A stretch of 27,305 nucleotides of DNA from Pseudomonadota bacterium (GCA_023386635.1 JAEWJH010000080.1:1-27305); one strand, 5' to 3'. Counted from the first letter of the stretch, positions 7,865-15,565 are shown. Made by a program: numbers and translations. The notes: a model not told the origin generated them from the letters alone.

Positions 7865-8407
7865 CTACTGGACGACGATTTCCTTGAACAGCACGGCGTT
7901 GATCTTGTACGGCGTGATCGCAGCATTGACCCGCCGCGTCAGTTCTTCCTTGAGCCGGTAAAGGCCGGCGGAGCCTTCCAGATCGGTCGGCCGCAATTCG
8001 CGCAGATAGGTCTGGAACTGGTCCATGACGCGCGGCATCAGCGGCTGGATCTTCGGGATCAGCTCGGCTTCCGGCAATTCGAGCACGACCTTGACCTTGA
8101 GATATTGCGGCCGGTCGGTGTTGGCGGTGGACAGATTGACCAGCACGTCGGGCATGTCGACGAAGGTCGCCGGCTTCACCGCCACGGGCTTCTCTTTCGG
8201 CTCCTCGTGGTGCTTGAAGAATTTCGTGTAACCGAAGGTGCCTCCACCGACGAGCAGCACCGCGCCGCCGATCATCATCAGCATCTTCTTCGATAGCAGC
8301 TTGGACATCAGACCGGCCTTGCCGCTGGCTTTGCCTGCAGCCTTGCCGGAGGACGCCGCGCCTTCGTCGCCGTCAATGCCGTCCGCGGTCTGCGCTTTCG
8401 CTGCCAT
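7865..8407 (-). CDS. fliL: Flagellar basal body-associated protein FliL
   Basis: FliL (180 aa) is a single-pass inner-membrane protein whose periplasmic domain forms a ring around the stator and promotes torque. The sequence shows an Ala/Gly/Lys-rich cytoplasmic N-terminus (1-40), one membrane helix (about 42-62, MLMMIGGAVLLVGGGTFGYT), then the SPFH-like periplasmic domain with VNLSTANTDRPQYLKVKVVLEL and the C-terminal LKEELTRRVNAAI and VLFKEIVVQ, the usual family ending. It is the first gene of a minus-strand operon (fliL, fliM, DUF6468, motE). The start at 8407 has GGGG a few bases upstream. The divergent intergenic region holds a CtrA-like box oriented toward fliL, which in Caulobacter is the classic CtrA-activated early flagellar promoter. 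Confidence 0.96.
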   Translation of the reverse strand: MAAKAQTADGIDGDEGAASSGKAAGKASGKAGLMSKLLSKKMLMMIGGAVLLVGGGTFGYTKFFKHHEEPKEKPVAVKPATFVDMPDVLVNLSTANTDRPQYLKVKVVLELPEAELIPKIQPLMPRVMDQFQTYLRELRPTDLEGSAGLYRLKEELTRRVNAAITPYKINAVLFKEIVVQ

Positions 8408-8499
8408 TCTGGCGCCCCTGTCTCATCAACGGATGGCGCGGCGTGTCGACCCATCACCGCGCGTGCGCCCCCTGCACACAGCGTCGACCCTAGGCGGCT

Positions 8500-8518
8500 A
8501 TGGTTAACGGTTCCTTTA
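8500..8518 (-). promoter_or_regulatory. CtrA-like box upstream of fliL
   Basis: On the minus strand the sequence reads TAAA-N7-TTAACCAT, one mismatch from TTAA-N7-TTAACC. It lies about 95-110 bp upstream of the fliL start and directly abuts the ftr-like palindrome at 8521-8539. Caulobacter fliL is a known CtrA target; here control is inferred from the motif and position. Confidence 0.5.
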
Positions 8519-8520
8519 AA

Positions 8521-8539
8521 CCCGGCAGAATCTGCCGGG
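8521..8539. promoter_or_regulatory. ftr-like palindrome (candidate FlbD enhancer) for flgF
   Basis: CCCGGCAGAATCTGCCGGG is a perfect 9-bp inverted repeat around a central A. A near-copy (GCCGGCA-GATTT-TGCCGGG) occurs at 16195-16213, at nearly the same distance from another sigma-54 promoter. Caulobacter FlbD binds ftr elements with CGGCA/TGCCG half-sites about 100 bp from sigma-54 promoters; that match is from memory. Confidence 0.6.
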
Positions 8540-8593
8540 TCGGACTTGCCCGCCTGCGCCCTTTGCCCGGCCGCGGCCGTCCTCGCAAACCCC

Positions 8594-8606
8594 TATCCCA
8601 TTGATT
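8594..8606. promoter_or_regulatory. IHF-like site between ftr-like element and sigma-54 promoter
   Basis: TATCCCATTGATT fits the reverse IHF consensus YAANNNNTTGATW with one mismatch. It sits in an AT-rich stretch, and a second TTGAT follows exactly 10 bp later (8601 and 8611). Its place between the upstream palindrome and the -24 element is where IHF bends DNA at sigma-54 promoters. Confidence 0.4.
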
Positions 8607-8624
8607 TTTATTGATCTTCCCGGT

Positions 8625-8640
8625 TGGCACGCCCCCTGCA
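8625..8640 (+). promoter_or_regulatory. Sigma-54 promoter of the flgFGAH operon
   Basis: TGGCACG at 8625-8631, five Cs, then TGCA at 8637-8640. The GG (8626-8627) and GC (8638-8639) are separated by exactly 10 bases, and only one base differs from TGGCACGN4TTGCW. Transcription would start near 8650, giving a leader of about 85 nt that contains a small hairpin (GGAGCC/GGCTCC, 8697-8714). Confidence 0.75.
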
Positions 8641-8735
8641 AGGCTGAGAGCGCGGCCCGCCGGTTTGGGAGAACCATGGGCCACACGACGGCAGCGGAGC
8701 CTGGGAGGGCTCCTCGCCGGTGAGGGGAGAGATCG

Positions 8736-9494
8736 ATGCAGAATACTCTGCTGATCGGATTGTCGCGTCAGGTCGCGCTCCAGCGTGAGCTCGACGTCGT
8801 CTCGAACAATATCGCGAACATGAACACCAGCGGGTACAAGGCCGATGGCGCGATTTTCGAGGAATTCCTCTCGCCGACGGCGCGCGCCGCGGTGACCAGC
8901 AACCGCATCAGCTTCGTCCATGACCGCGCCACCTGGCACGACCTCGGCCAGGGCACCGTCGAGCAGACCGGCAATCCGCTCGACATCGCCGTGCAGGGCA
9001 AGGGTTTCTTCGTGGTGCAGACACCGCGCGGCGAGCGCTACACCCGCAACGGCGCGCTGCAGCTCAACGCCCAGGGCGAGCTCGTCACCGCCAGCGGCTA
9101 TCCGGTGCTCGGCGACAGCGGCCCGATCCGGTTCCAGCCGACCGACCGCAACATCATGATCGCGCAGGACGGCACCATCAGCGTGCAGGAAGGTTCCCAA
9201 TCGCAAGCCTCGTCGCTGCGCGGCCGGCTGCGCGTGGTCAGCTTCAACCGCCCGCAGCAACTGCAGAAGGACGGCGACGGCGCGTTCTCCACAGCCGCCA
9301 ACAATCCGGCGCTGCCGGATACGGAGACCCGCGTGCTTCAGGGCTCCATCGAGAAATCCAACGTGCGCAGCGTCGTCGAGATGACGCGCATGATCGAAGT
9401 CACCCGCAGCTACACCCAGGTCGCCGCGATGCTGCAGCAGCAAGGCGACATGCGGCAGTCGGCGATCCAGAAACTCGCCGACGTTCCGGCCTGA
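8736..9494 (+). CDS. flgF: Flagellar basal-body proximal rod protein FlgF
   Basis: FlgF (252 aa) is a rod subunit exported through the flagellar type III gate; it has no cleavable signal. The N-terminal bbr domain is clear: LLIGLSRQVALQRELDVVSNNIANMNTSGYKAD. The middle has the family block GNPLDIAVQGKGFFVVQTPRGERYTRNG followed by L-N-A-Q-G-E-L-V-T-A-S-G-Y-P-V, and the C-terminus has LQGSIEKSNVRSVVEMTRMI ending in the helical QQQGDMRQSAIQKLADV. A shorter region between the rod blocks than in FlgE and the first position before flgG favour FlgF over FlgG. A strong ribosome site (AGGGGAGAG, 8724-8732) fixes the ATG at 8736. It is the first gene of flgF-flgG-flgA-flgH, driven by the sigma-54 promoter at 8625. 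Confidence 0.96.
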   Translation: MQNTLLIGLSRQVALQRELDVVSNNIANMNTSGYKADGAIFEEFLSPTARAAVTSNRISFVHDRATWHDLGQGTVEQTGNPLDIAVQGKGFFVVQTPRGERYTRNGALQLNAQGELVTASGYPVLGDSGPIRFQPTDRNIMIAQDGTISVQEGSQSQASSLRGRLRVVSFNRPQQLQKDGDGAFSTAANNPALPDTETRVLQGSIEKSNVRSVVEMTRMIEVTRSYTQVAAMLQQQGDMRQSAIQKLADVPA

Positions 9495-9515
9495 GCCTTG
9501 AAGGACTGACACGCC

Positions 9516-10304
9516 ATGCGCGCTCTCCACACCGCCGCGACCGGAATGATGGCCCAGGAACTCAACGTTCAGGTCATCTCCAACAACATCGCCAACATGC
9601 GCACCACCGGCTACAAGCGCCAACGTGCGGAATTCCAGGACCTGCTCTACGAGCATGTGAGCCGCGTCGGCACGCAGACCTCGAACCAGGGCAACCAGCT
9701 GCCGGCCGGCATCGAGCTCGGCTCCGGCGTCAAGACCGTCGGCACGCCGCGCCTGATGACGCAGGGCACGCCGGTGCAGACCGGCAAGGACTACGACGTC
9801 GCGATCCGCGGCGAAGGCTTCTTCAAGATCCTGCTCCCGGACGGCCGCACCGCGTATACCCGCGACGGTTCGTTCGAACTCGACTCGCAAGGCCGTCTCG
9901 TCACCGCACAAGGCAATCTGGTGCAGCCGGCGATCACGATTCCGCAGAATGCGCAGTCGGTGGCGATCAACGCGCAGGGTCAGGTCTCGGCGACGCTGCC
10001 GGGCCAGACCACGCCGTCGACGCTCGGCCAGATCGAACTGTCGATGTTCGTCAACAAGGCCGGCCTGCAGGGCATCGGCGATAACTTGTATCTGGAAACC
10101 CCCGCCTCCGGCGCGCCGCAGAACGGCACGCCGAATGTCGACGGCTTCGGCAATCTGCTGCAAGGCAATCTCGAACAGGCCAACGTCGAAGCGGTCAGCG
10201 AAATCTCCGATCTGATCGCCGCGCAGCGCGCCTACGAGATGAACGCCAAGGTGATCTCGGCCGCCGACCAGATGCTGCAATCCACCTCGCAACTGATGCG
10301 CTGA
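9516..10304 (+). CDS. flgG: Flagellar basal-body distal rod protein FlgG
   Basis: FlgG (262 aa) builds the distal rod, the long straight segment passing through the P and L rings. The sequence begins MRALHTAATGMMAQELNVQV and continues ISNNIANMRTTGYKRQRAEFQDLLYE, the diagnostic FlgG N-terminus including the extra segment that distinguishes it from FlgF. The middle holds LGSGVKTVGTPRLMTQGTP and YDVAIRGEGFFKILLPDG; the C-terminus has LQGNLEQANVEAVSEISDLI and AQRAYEMNAKVISAADQML, which is highly conserved. Length matches the family (about 260). GAAGGA about 12 bp before the ATG serves as ribosome site. It lies 21 bp after flgF and 7 bp before flgA. Confidence 0.98.
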   Translation: MRALHTAATGMMAQELNVQVISNNIANMRTTGYKRQRAEFQDLLYEHVSRVGTQTSNQGNQLPAGIELGSGVKTVGTPRLMTQGTPVQTGKDYDVAIRGEGFFKILLPDGRTAYTRDGSFELDSQGRLVTAQGNLVQPAITIPQNAQSVAINAQGQVSATLPGQTTPSTLGQIELSMFVNKAGLQGIGDNLYLETPASGAPQNGTPNVDGFGNLLQGNLEQANVEAVSEISDLIAAQRAYEMNAKVISAADQMLQSTSQLMR

Positions 10305-10311
10305 GGCCATC

Positions 10312-11304
10312 ATGATCCGCATCATCGCTCTCGCGACGCTCACCCTCACCGCCCTCGCCGCCACCGCCGCGGCGGAGCCGGCGCGGCCGGTGCTCAAGGC
10401 CAGCGCCACCGTCACCAGCGATCTCGTGCGCATCGGCGATCTGATCGACAATGCCGGCATCGTCGCCGATATCCCGATCTTCCGCGCGCCCAATCTCGGC
10501 CAGAGCGGCACGGTGAGCGCAGCGAGCGTCGCCGATGCCGTGCGCAGCCACGCCATCATCGGCCTCGACACCCGTGGAATCGTCGACGTGACGGTGACGC
10601 GGCCGAGCCACATGATTTCCGGCCGCGACATCCAGAAGACCATCGCCCGGCTGCTCGGCCAGGCCTATACGCTCGGCGAGATCGACGACATCGCCGTCAC
10701 CTTCGAGCGCGAACCGCGCAGCTTCAACATCGAGCCGTCGGCCAGCGCCGAACCGCGCGTGCTGCAACTGGGCTACGACGCGCGCACCGGCCGTTTCGAC
10801 GCGCAGCTCGAATATCCCGGACAGCGGCCGATGCGCTGGACCGGCACGGCGCTGCCAACCATCCCCGCCGTCATCATGGCGCGCAGCGTCGGCCGCGGCG
10901 AGATCGTGCGCCGTGACGACGTGACCATCGAGCGCCGGCCGAAGACGCAGACCGAGCGCGACACGATCGCCTCGATCGACGCTGTGATCGGCCGCGCGGC
11001 GCGGCAGGCGCTGCGCGCCGGCAGCGCGGTTCGCGGCTCCGACCTGATGAAACCGGAAGTAGTCCAGCGCGACGCCGCGGTGACGTTGATCTACACCTCG
11101 CCGGGCATCACGCTGACCGTGCGCGGCAAAGCCAATGAAGCTGGCGCCGAAGGCGAGATCATCAGCGTCACCAATCTCCAGTCCAAGCGCGTGATCCAGG
11201 GCACCGTGGCCGCCGATGGCTCCGTCATCGTGCAACCGACGACCCCGCGCATCATCGCCAATCTTGAGCCGGCCACCGAACGGCGCGCCACCCAGCAGAA
11301 GTGA
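10312..11304 (+). CDS. flgA: Flagellar P-ring assembly chaperone FlgA
   Basis: FlgA is a periplasmic chaperone needed for FlgI to assemble into the P ring. This 330-residue protein has a signal peptide (about 1-21, ending TAAAEPA), an N-terminal beta-rich region, and a C-terminal SAF-like domain (about 190-265) with IMARSVGRGEIVRRDDVTIE and IGRAARQALRAGSAVRGSDLM, then GITLTVRGKANEAGAEGEII, the usual FlgA ending with an I-x-V-x-N motif (ISVTNLQSKRVIQGTV). It is about 100 residues longer than the enterobacterial protein, with an extended N-terminal half, as is usual in this group. It starts 7 bp after flgG. Its stop overlaps a possible GTG start of flgH. Confidence 0.94.
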   Translation: MIRIIALATLTLTALAATAAAEPARPVLKASATVTSDLVRIGDLIDNAGIVADIPIFRAPNLGQSGTVSAASVADAVRSHAIIGLDTRGIVDVTVTRPSHMISGRDIQKTIARLLGQAYTLGEIDDIAVTFEREPRSFNIEPSASAEPRVLQLGYDARTGRFDAQLEYPGQRPMRWTGTALPTIPAVIMARSVGRGEIVRRDDVTIERRPKTQTERDTIASIDAVIGRAARQALRAGSAVRGSDLMKPEVVQRDAAVTLIYTSPGITLTVRGKANEAGAEGEIISVTNLQSKRVIQGTVAADGSVIVQPTTPRIIANLEPATERRATQQK

Positions 11305-12092
11305 GAACCATCGTGAAGACCCATTCGTCCGCCCTTGCTCCTACCGCGCGCCCGATGTCGCGCCTGATCGCCGCGAGCGCGCTGGTTCTCGTCGGCTCGC
11401 TGCTTGGCGGCTGCTCGGCGATCGACCGGCTGAAGAATATCGGCGAACAGCCGGCGCTGGCCGAGATCGAAAATCCGACAACCCGTCCCGGCTACAAGCC
11501 GGTGCAGATGCCGATGCCACCGACCCAGATCGCCTCCTACAGCCCGAACTCGCTGTGGCGCTCCGGCTCCCGCGCCTTCTTCAAGGATCAGCGCGCGCAC
11601 ATTGTCGGCGACATCCTGACGGTCACCGTGAACTTTGCCGACAAGGCGAATATCGCCAACCAGACGCAACGTAGCCGCACCAACAAGGAAGATTCCGGCG
11701 TCGACAACTTCTTCGGCAAGAGCAAGTTGCCGATCCTCAACGCCGCGCTGCCGACCAAGATCTTCACCGGCGACTCGACCTCGAACAGCGACGGCAAGGG
11801 CTCGGTGCAACGCTCCGAAGCGCTGCAGACCAACGTCGCCGCCGTCGTCACCCAGGTGCTGCCGAACGGCAACCTCGTGGTCGAAGGCAAGCAGGAAATC
11901 CGCGTCAACTTCGAAGTCCGCGAACTGATCGTCGCCGGCATCGTCCGTCCCGAGGATATTCAGAGCGACAACACCATCGACTCCAGCAAGATCGCTCAGG
12001 CGCGTATCGCCTACGGCGGCCGCGGCCAGATTACGGACGTCCAACAGCCGCGCTACGGCCAGCAGGTGCTCGACGTGCTGCTGCCCTTCTGA
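11301..12092 (+). CDS. flgH: Flagellar L-ring lipoprotein FlgH
   Basis: FlgH forms the L ring in the outer membrane, the bushing for the rod. A lipoprotein signal is clear, with a hydrophobic segment ending L-G-G-C before SAIDRLKNIGE. Conserved blocks follow: NSLWRSGSRAFFKDQRAHIVGDILTV-type sequence, ANQTQRSRTNKE, then LQTNVAAVVTQVLPNGNLVV and EGKQEIRVNFEVRELIVAGI, ending in the I-A-YGGRGQITDVQ block and QVLDVLLPF. The outermost start is GTG 11301, overlapping the flgA stop as GTGA (263 aa). GTG 11313 and ATG 11355 are alternatives; ATG 11355 gives a 20-residue lipoprotein signal of typical size but lacks a ribosome site. Family certain, start uncertain. It is the last gene of the operon. Confidence 0.95.
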   Translation: MRTIVKTHSSALAPTARPMSRLIAASALVLVGSLLGGCSAIDRLKNIGEQPALAEIENPTTRPGYKPVQMPMPPTQIASYSPNSLWRSGSRAFFKDQRAHIVGDILTVTVNFADKANIANQTQRSRTNKEDSGVDNFFGKSKLPILNAALPTKIFTGDSTSNSDGKGSVQRSEALQTNVAAVVTQVLPNGNLVVEGKQEIRVNFEVRELIVAGIVRPEDIQSDNTIDSSKIAQARIAYGGRGQITDVQQPRYGQQVLDVLLPF

Positions 12093-12194
12093 ATCCTCGT
12101 TTGACGCGTTTTCGTCACGCGAACCCATTCTCTTCGCTTGAAAACGCTGTCGTCCGACCTCCCACGTCTGTCCACGCCCGGACAGGCGACGCAA

Positions 12195-12227
12195 CGCGGC
12201 CTCCGGCTCTCCCCGCCGGAGGCCGCG
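12195..12227 (+). terminator. Strong hairpin downstream of flgH (candidate terminator without T tract)
   Basis: A perfect 13-bp GC-rich stem (CGCGGCCTCCGGC pairing with GCCGGAGGCCGCG) with a 7-base loop lies about 100 bp after the flgH stop. It is followed only by GCATTTATG, so it may end or protect the flgFGAH transcript rather than act as a classical intrinsic terminator. The rest of 12093-12400 holds no gene and no confident promoter; a weak TTAA-N7-TTCA occurs at 12302-12316. Confidence 0.5.
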
Positions 12228-12400
12228 GCATTTATGGAACTCGATTCTGTAGCGCCGGAGGCTTCCCGATCGGCGCGACGACACAAAACGAACCTCGACC
12301 CTTAAGGTTGCGTTCAGCCTAAACCGCAATCAACCTTTGCGCCTTAGCGGTTGTTAAAACTGCGAGGTTAGCGTGCCGCAATACAAACCATTGTGCGGCC

Positions 12401-15088
12401 ATGCGGACGGGCATCCTTGCGTTTCGAGCACTGATAGGTATCGCGGCGGGACTGATCGGCCTCGCCATCGTCGCCATCGGCGTGACCGTCTGGGCTCTGC
12501 GCAACGACGCGCTGGTCGACACCGCAAGCGAAGTCGCCAACATCGCCACCGTTCTCGCCGAGGAAGGTGCGAGTTCGGTGCGCTCGATCGACATCGTGGC
12601 GAGCGAGATCAAGGACGAGATTTTGCGCCACAGCGGGGGTTCGGTCGACAGGCTGCACGCGTATCTCGGATCAGAAGCCGCGCACCGCTTGCTCGATGAT
12701 CGCCGAAACCGCCTGACGCAAACCGACTTCATTGCCATCGTCGACGCCGACGGCCGACTGGCAAATACGTCCCGCGTTTGGCCAACGCCCGGGACCGCGC
12801 TCGCGGACCGCGACTATTTTCGCTACCTCTCGACCAACCGGGATCAGACCCTTTTCGTGTCCGAGCTTGCGGTCAACCGGGTGTCGGGGCAGCCGTCGGT
12901 ATTCTTCAGCCAGCGGATCGAGGACGCCGAAGGCACTTTCCGCGGCGTAATTCTGATCGGCGTCCGCGCCTCCTATTTCGAACACCTGTATCGCTCGATC
13001 CATTCGGTGCGCGATCAGTCGCTGGCGCTCACGCGAACCGACGGCACGGTGCTGGTGCGCTATCCGGAAAACGACAAGCGGCCATCGAAGATCATCTCAA
13101 GCTCGCCCTGGTATCGGGTCATGGCGCAAGGTGGCGGCAACTATCGGGCGCCGGGATCGTCCGACGGCGTCGCTCGTCTGATCGGCGTGCGGCCGTTGCG
13201 CGGCTATCCGCTCGCCGTCAACGTTTCGGTGACGGAAGAGAGCGCCCTCGACCGCTGGCGCCATCGCGCGCTGCTGATCGGCATCGGCAGTGTTTTTGCC
13301 GTATTCTGCTCCGTGTTCCTGCTATCGATGCTGATCGCGCATGTCCGCCGGCTGATCGCGTCGGAATCATCGCTGGCGGAGCGCGAAATCCGTCTGACAG
13401 AAAAGTCGAAGGAGCTTGCCGAGGTCAACACGACGCTGGACTCGGCGCTGCATGACATGTCGCACGGCCTTGCGATGTTCGATCGCGACGAAAATCTGGT
13501 CATCTGCAACGAGCGCTATCTGCAGATGTACAATCTCTCGCCCAGTCTGGTGAAGCCGGGCGTGTCGCTGCGCGAGATTCTCGAAATGCGGCGTACGGCC
13601 GGCAATTTCGCCGCTGACGCCGACGAATATATCGCCAACCGACGCATCCGCATGGCGCGCGGGGAGTCGATCTATATCGTTACCCATCTCGGCGACGGCC
13701 GCGTGGTCTCGGTCCACAACCGCCCGGCCAAACACGGCGGCTGGGTGGCGATCCACGAGGACATCACCGAGCGCGAGCGCGCCGAGGCGCAGATGGCGCA
13801 TATGGCCAAGCACGACGCCCTGACCGATCTCGCCAACCGGATGCTGTTTCGTGAGCGCATGGAGGAAGCGCTGGCGCGACTGCGCAATAACGGCCACGGC
13901 TTCTCGGTGTTCGTGTTCGACCTCGATATGTTCAAATCGGTGAACGATTCACTCGGTCATCCGATCGGCGACGCGCTCCTGAAGATCATTGCGCAACGCC
14001 TGAAGGGACTGGTCCGCGAGGGCGATACTATCGGCCGGATCGGCGGCGACGAATTCGCGGTGATCCAGCTCGCCGAAGTCGATCAGAAGCAATCCGCCAT
14101 CGCGCTGGCGAATCGCCTGCTCGCCGCGGTCTGCGCGCCCTATCAGATCGACGGCCACGAGATCGTCATCGGCACCAGCATCGGCATCGCGCTGGCGCCG
14201 GTCGACGGCACCACCGCCGACGAATTGCTGAAGAACGCCGACCTTGCGCTCTATCGCGCCAAGACCGATGGCCGTAAGGATTTCCGCTTCTTCGAAACGG
14301 AGATGGATTCCGAGCTGCGGCTACGGCGCGCCCTCGAGGTCGACCTGCGGCACGCTTTCGCGCGCGGGGAATTCGAACTGCACTACCAGCCGGTGATCGA
14401 CGTCATCACCGGACGCGCCGACGGCGCGGAAGCGCTGGTGCGCTGGCAGCATCCGTTGCGCGGGCTGATTCCGCCGGACAAATTCATCCCGCTCGCGGAA
14501 GAAACCGGCCTGATCGTCGAGCTTGGCGAATGGATCCTCAAGCGTGCCTGCGCCGATGCAGTGCGCTGGCCGGATTGCATCCGCCTCGCTGTCAATCTGT
14601 CGCCGGTCCAGTTCCGCAACGCCCACATCGCCCGGGCCGTGCGCGATGCGCTGACCGAATCCGGATTGCCGGCGCGGCGACTCGAGCTGGAGATCACGGA
14701 GTCCGTACTGTTGCAGGACAGCGCGACGACGCTCAACATTCTGCACGAGCTCAAGTCGCTCGGCGTGGGCATCGTGCTCGACGATTTCGGCACCGGTTAT
14801 TCGTCGCTGCGTTATCTGCGGATGTTTCCGTTCGACAAGATCAAGATCGACCGGTCCTTCATCGAGGAAATGCCGCACCGGTCCGATTGCGCGGCCATCG
14901 TCTGCGCCATCACCGGGCTCGCGCGCAATCTCGCGATCGAGACCACCGCCGAAGGCGTCGAGACCGAAGAGCAGTTCGCGCTGCTGCGGGCCGCCGGCTG
15001 CACCCACGCGCAGGGCTATCTGTTTAGCCGCCCGCGCCCGGTTACCGATCTGGATTTCACACGCCACCAATACGGCGCCGCCGCCTGA
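12401..15088 (+). CDS. Membrane sensor with dCache-like, PAS, GGDEF and EAL domains (c-di-GMP turnover)
   Basis: This 895-residue protein has two membrane helices (about 8-32 and 289-313) enclosing a periplasmic sensor of about 255 residues with dCache-like features (DRDYFRYLSTN, FFSQRI, RGVILIGVR). A cytoplasmic PAS domain follows (about 345-455; L-D-S-A-L-H-D-M-S-H-G-L-A-M-F-D). The GGDEF domain (about 465-630) has an intact GGDEF at 548-552 and an RxxD inhibitory site (R539, D542). The EAL domain (about 638-885) keeps E677-A-L, DDFGTGYSSLRYL and AEGVET, residues needed for phosphodiesterase activity. Both activities could therefore be functional. It sits alone on the plus strand between flgH and convergent dksA, 308 bp from flgH, so it is probably transcribed separately. 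c-di-GMP control of motility is a reasonable inference. No clear ribosome site precedes ATG 12401. Confidence 0.93.
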   Translation: MRTGILAFRALIGIAAGLIGLAIVAIGVTVWALRNDALVDTASEVANIATVLAEEGASSVRSIDIVASEIKDEILRHSGGSVDRLHAYLGSEAAHRLLDDRRNRLTQTDFIAIVDADGRLANTSRVWPTPGTALADRDYFRYLSTNRDQTLFVSELAVNRVSGQPSVFFSQRIEDAEGTFRGVILIGVRASYFEHLYRSIHSVRDQSLALTRTDGTVLVRYPENDKRPSKIISSSPWYRVMAQGGGNYRAPGSSDGVARLIGVRPLRGYPLAVNVSVTEESALDRWRHRALLIGIGSVFAVFCSVFLLSMLIAHVRRLIASESSLAEREIRLTEKSKELAEVNTTLDSALHDMSHGLAMFDRDENLVICNERYLQMYNLSPSLVKPGVSLREILEMRRTAGNFAADADEYIANRRIRMARGESIYIVTHLGDGRVVSVHNRPAKHGGWVAIHEDITERERAEAQMAHMAKHDALTDLANRMLFRERMEEALARLRNNGHGFSVFVFDLDMFKSVNDSLGHPIGDALLKIIAQRLKGLVREGDTIGRIGGDEFAVIQLAEVDQKQSAIALANRLLAAVCAPYQIDGHEIVIGTSIGIALAPVDGTTADELLKNADLALYRAKTDGRKDFRFFETEMDSELRLRRALEVDLRHAFARGEFELHYQPVIDVITGRADGAEALVRWQHPLRGLIPPDKFIPLAEETGLIVELGEWILKRACADAVRWPDCIRLAVNLSPVQFRNAHIARAVRDALTESGLPARRLELEITESVLLQDSATTLNILHELKSLGVGIVLDDFGTGYSSLRYLRMFPFDKIKIDRSFIEEMPHRSDCAAIVCAITGLARNLAIETTAEGVETEEQFALLRAAGCTHAQGYLFSRPRPVTDLDFTRHQYGAAA

Positions 15089-15091
15089 GCG

Positions 15092-15125
15092 TAAAAGAAA
15101 AGGGCCGGAGCTGAGTTCCGGCCCT
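15092..15125 (-). terminator. Intrinsic terminator of dksA
   Basis: A 9-bp stem AGGGCCGGA/TCCGGCCCT (15101-15109 and 15117-15125) is followed, reading the minus strand, by TTTTCTTTTA. It lies 27 bp past the dksA stop, so it ends the dksA transcript. In the plus direction the tail is only GTTCAATT, weaker for the c-di-GMP gene. Confidence 0.8.
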
Positions 15126-15151
15126 GTTCAATTGATGGTCAGCCAGCCGGC

Positions 15152-15565
15152 TTATTCGTCGCGATAGACGCGCTCGCGCCGCTCGTGGCGCTCCTGTGCT
15201 TCCACGGAGAGCGTCGCGATCGGCCGCGCTTCCAGCCGGCGCAGCGAGATCGGCTCGCCGGTCTCTTCGCAATAGCCGTAGCTGCCGTCCTCGATGCGCC
15301 CGAGCGCCTCGTCGATCTTGGCGATCAGCTTGCGCTGGCGGTCGCGCGCGCGCAGTTCGATCGCCCGATCGGTCTCCGACGACGCACGGTCGGCGAGATC
15401 CGGATGGTTCTGGTTCTCCTCCTGCAGATGCAGCAGGGTCTCCTTGGCTTCCTTGAGAATGTCTTCCTTCCAGGCATTCAGCTTCGCGCGGAAATACTCC
15501 CGCTGCCGCTCGTTCATGAAAGGCTCTTTGTCACTTGGCTTATAAGGCTTGTTTTTCGCCAGCAT
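15152..15565 (-). CDS. dksA: DksA/TraR family RNA polymerase-binding transcription factor with degenerate zinc site
   Basis: DksA enters the RNA polymerase secondary channel and, with ppGpp, adjusts initiation. The 137-residue protein reads MLAKNKPYKPSDKEPFMNER, then a long coiled coil with the tip acids in DLADRAS (the D-x-x-D-x-A pattern), then the globular part GSYGYCEETGEPISLRRLEA and a C-terminal helix ERHERRERVYRDE. Of the four zinc-binding cysteines of the E. coli protein only the first remains (CEET in place of CxxC; TLSVEAQ in place of the second pair), as in zinc-independent DksA2-type and many alphaproteobacterial proteins. ATG 15565 was chosen because upstream residues (to 15673) are unlike the family. 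It lies between the c-di-GMP gene (convergent) and fliX (same strand, 180 bp away). Confidence 0.93.
   Translation of the reverse strand: MLAKNKPYKPSDKEPFMNERQREYFRAKLNAWKEDILKEAKETLLHLQEENQNHPDLADRASSETDRAIELRARDRQRKLIAKIDEALGRIEDGSYGYCEETGEPISLRRLEARPIATLSVEAQERHERRERVYRDE

Noticed and set aside
8490..10643. Open frame of 717 codons on the minus strand opposite flgF and flgG
   Set aside because: Composition is Arg/Ala/Asp/His/Gln-rich nonsense typical of antisense frames in high-GC DNA; flgF and flgG on the plus strand have clear family motifs, and the frame runs through the promoter region.
12302..12316. TTAA-N7-TTCA upstream of the c-di-GMP gene as a CtrA box
   Set aside because: Second half lacks TTAACC, and nothing else supports it; listed only as weak.
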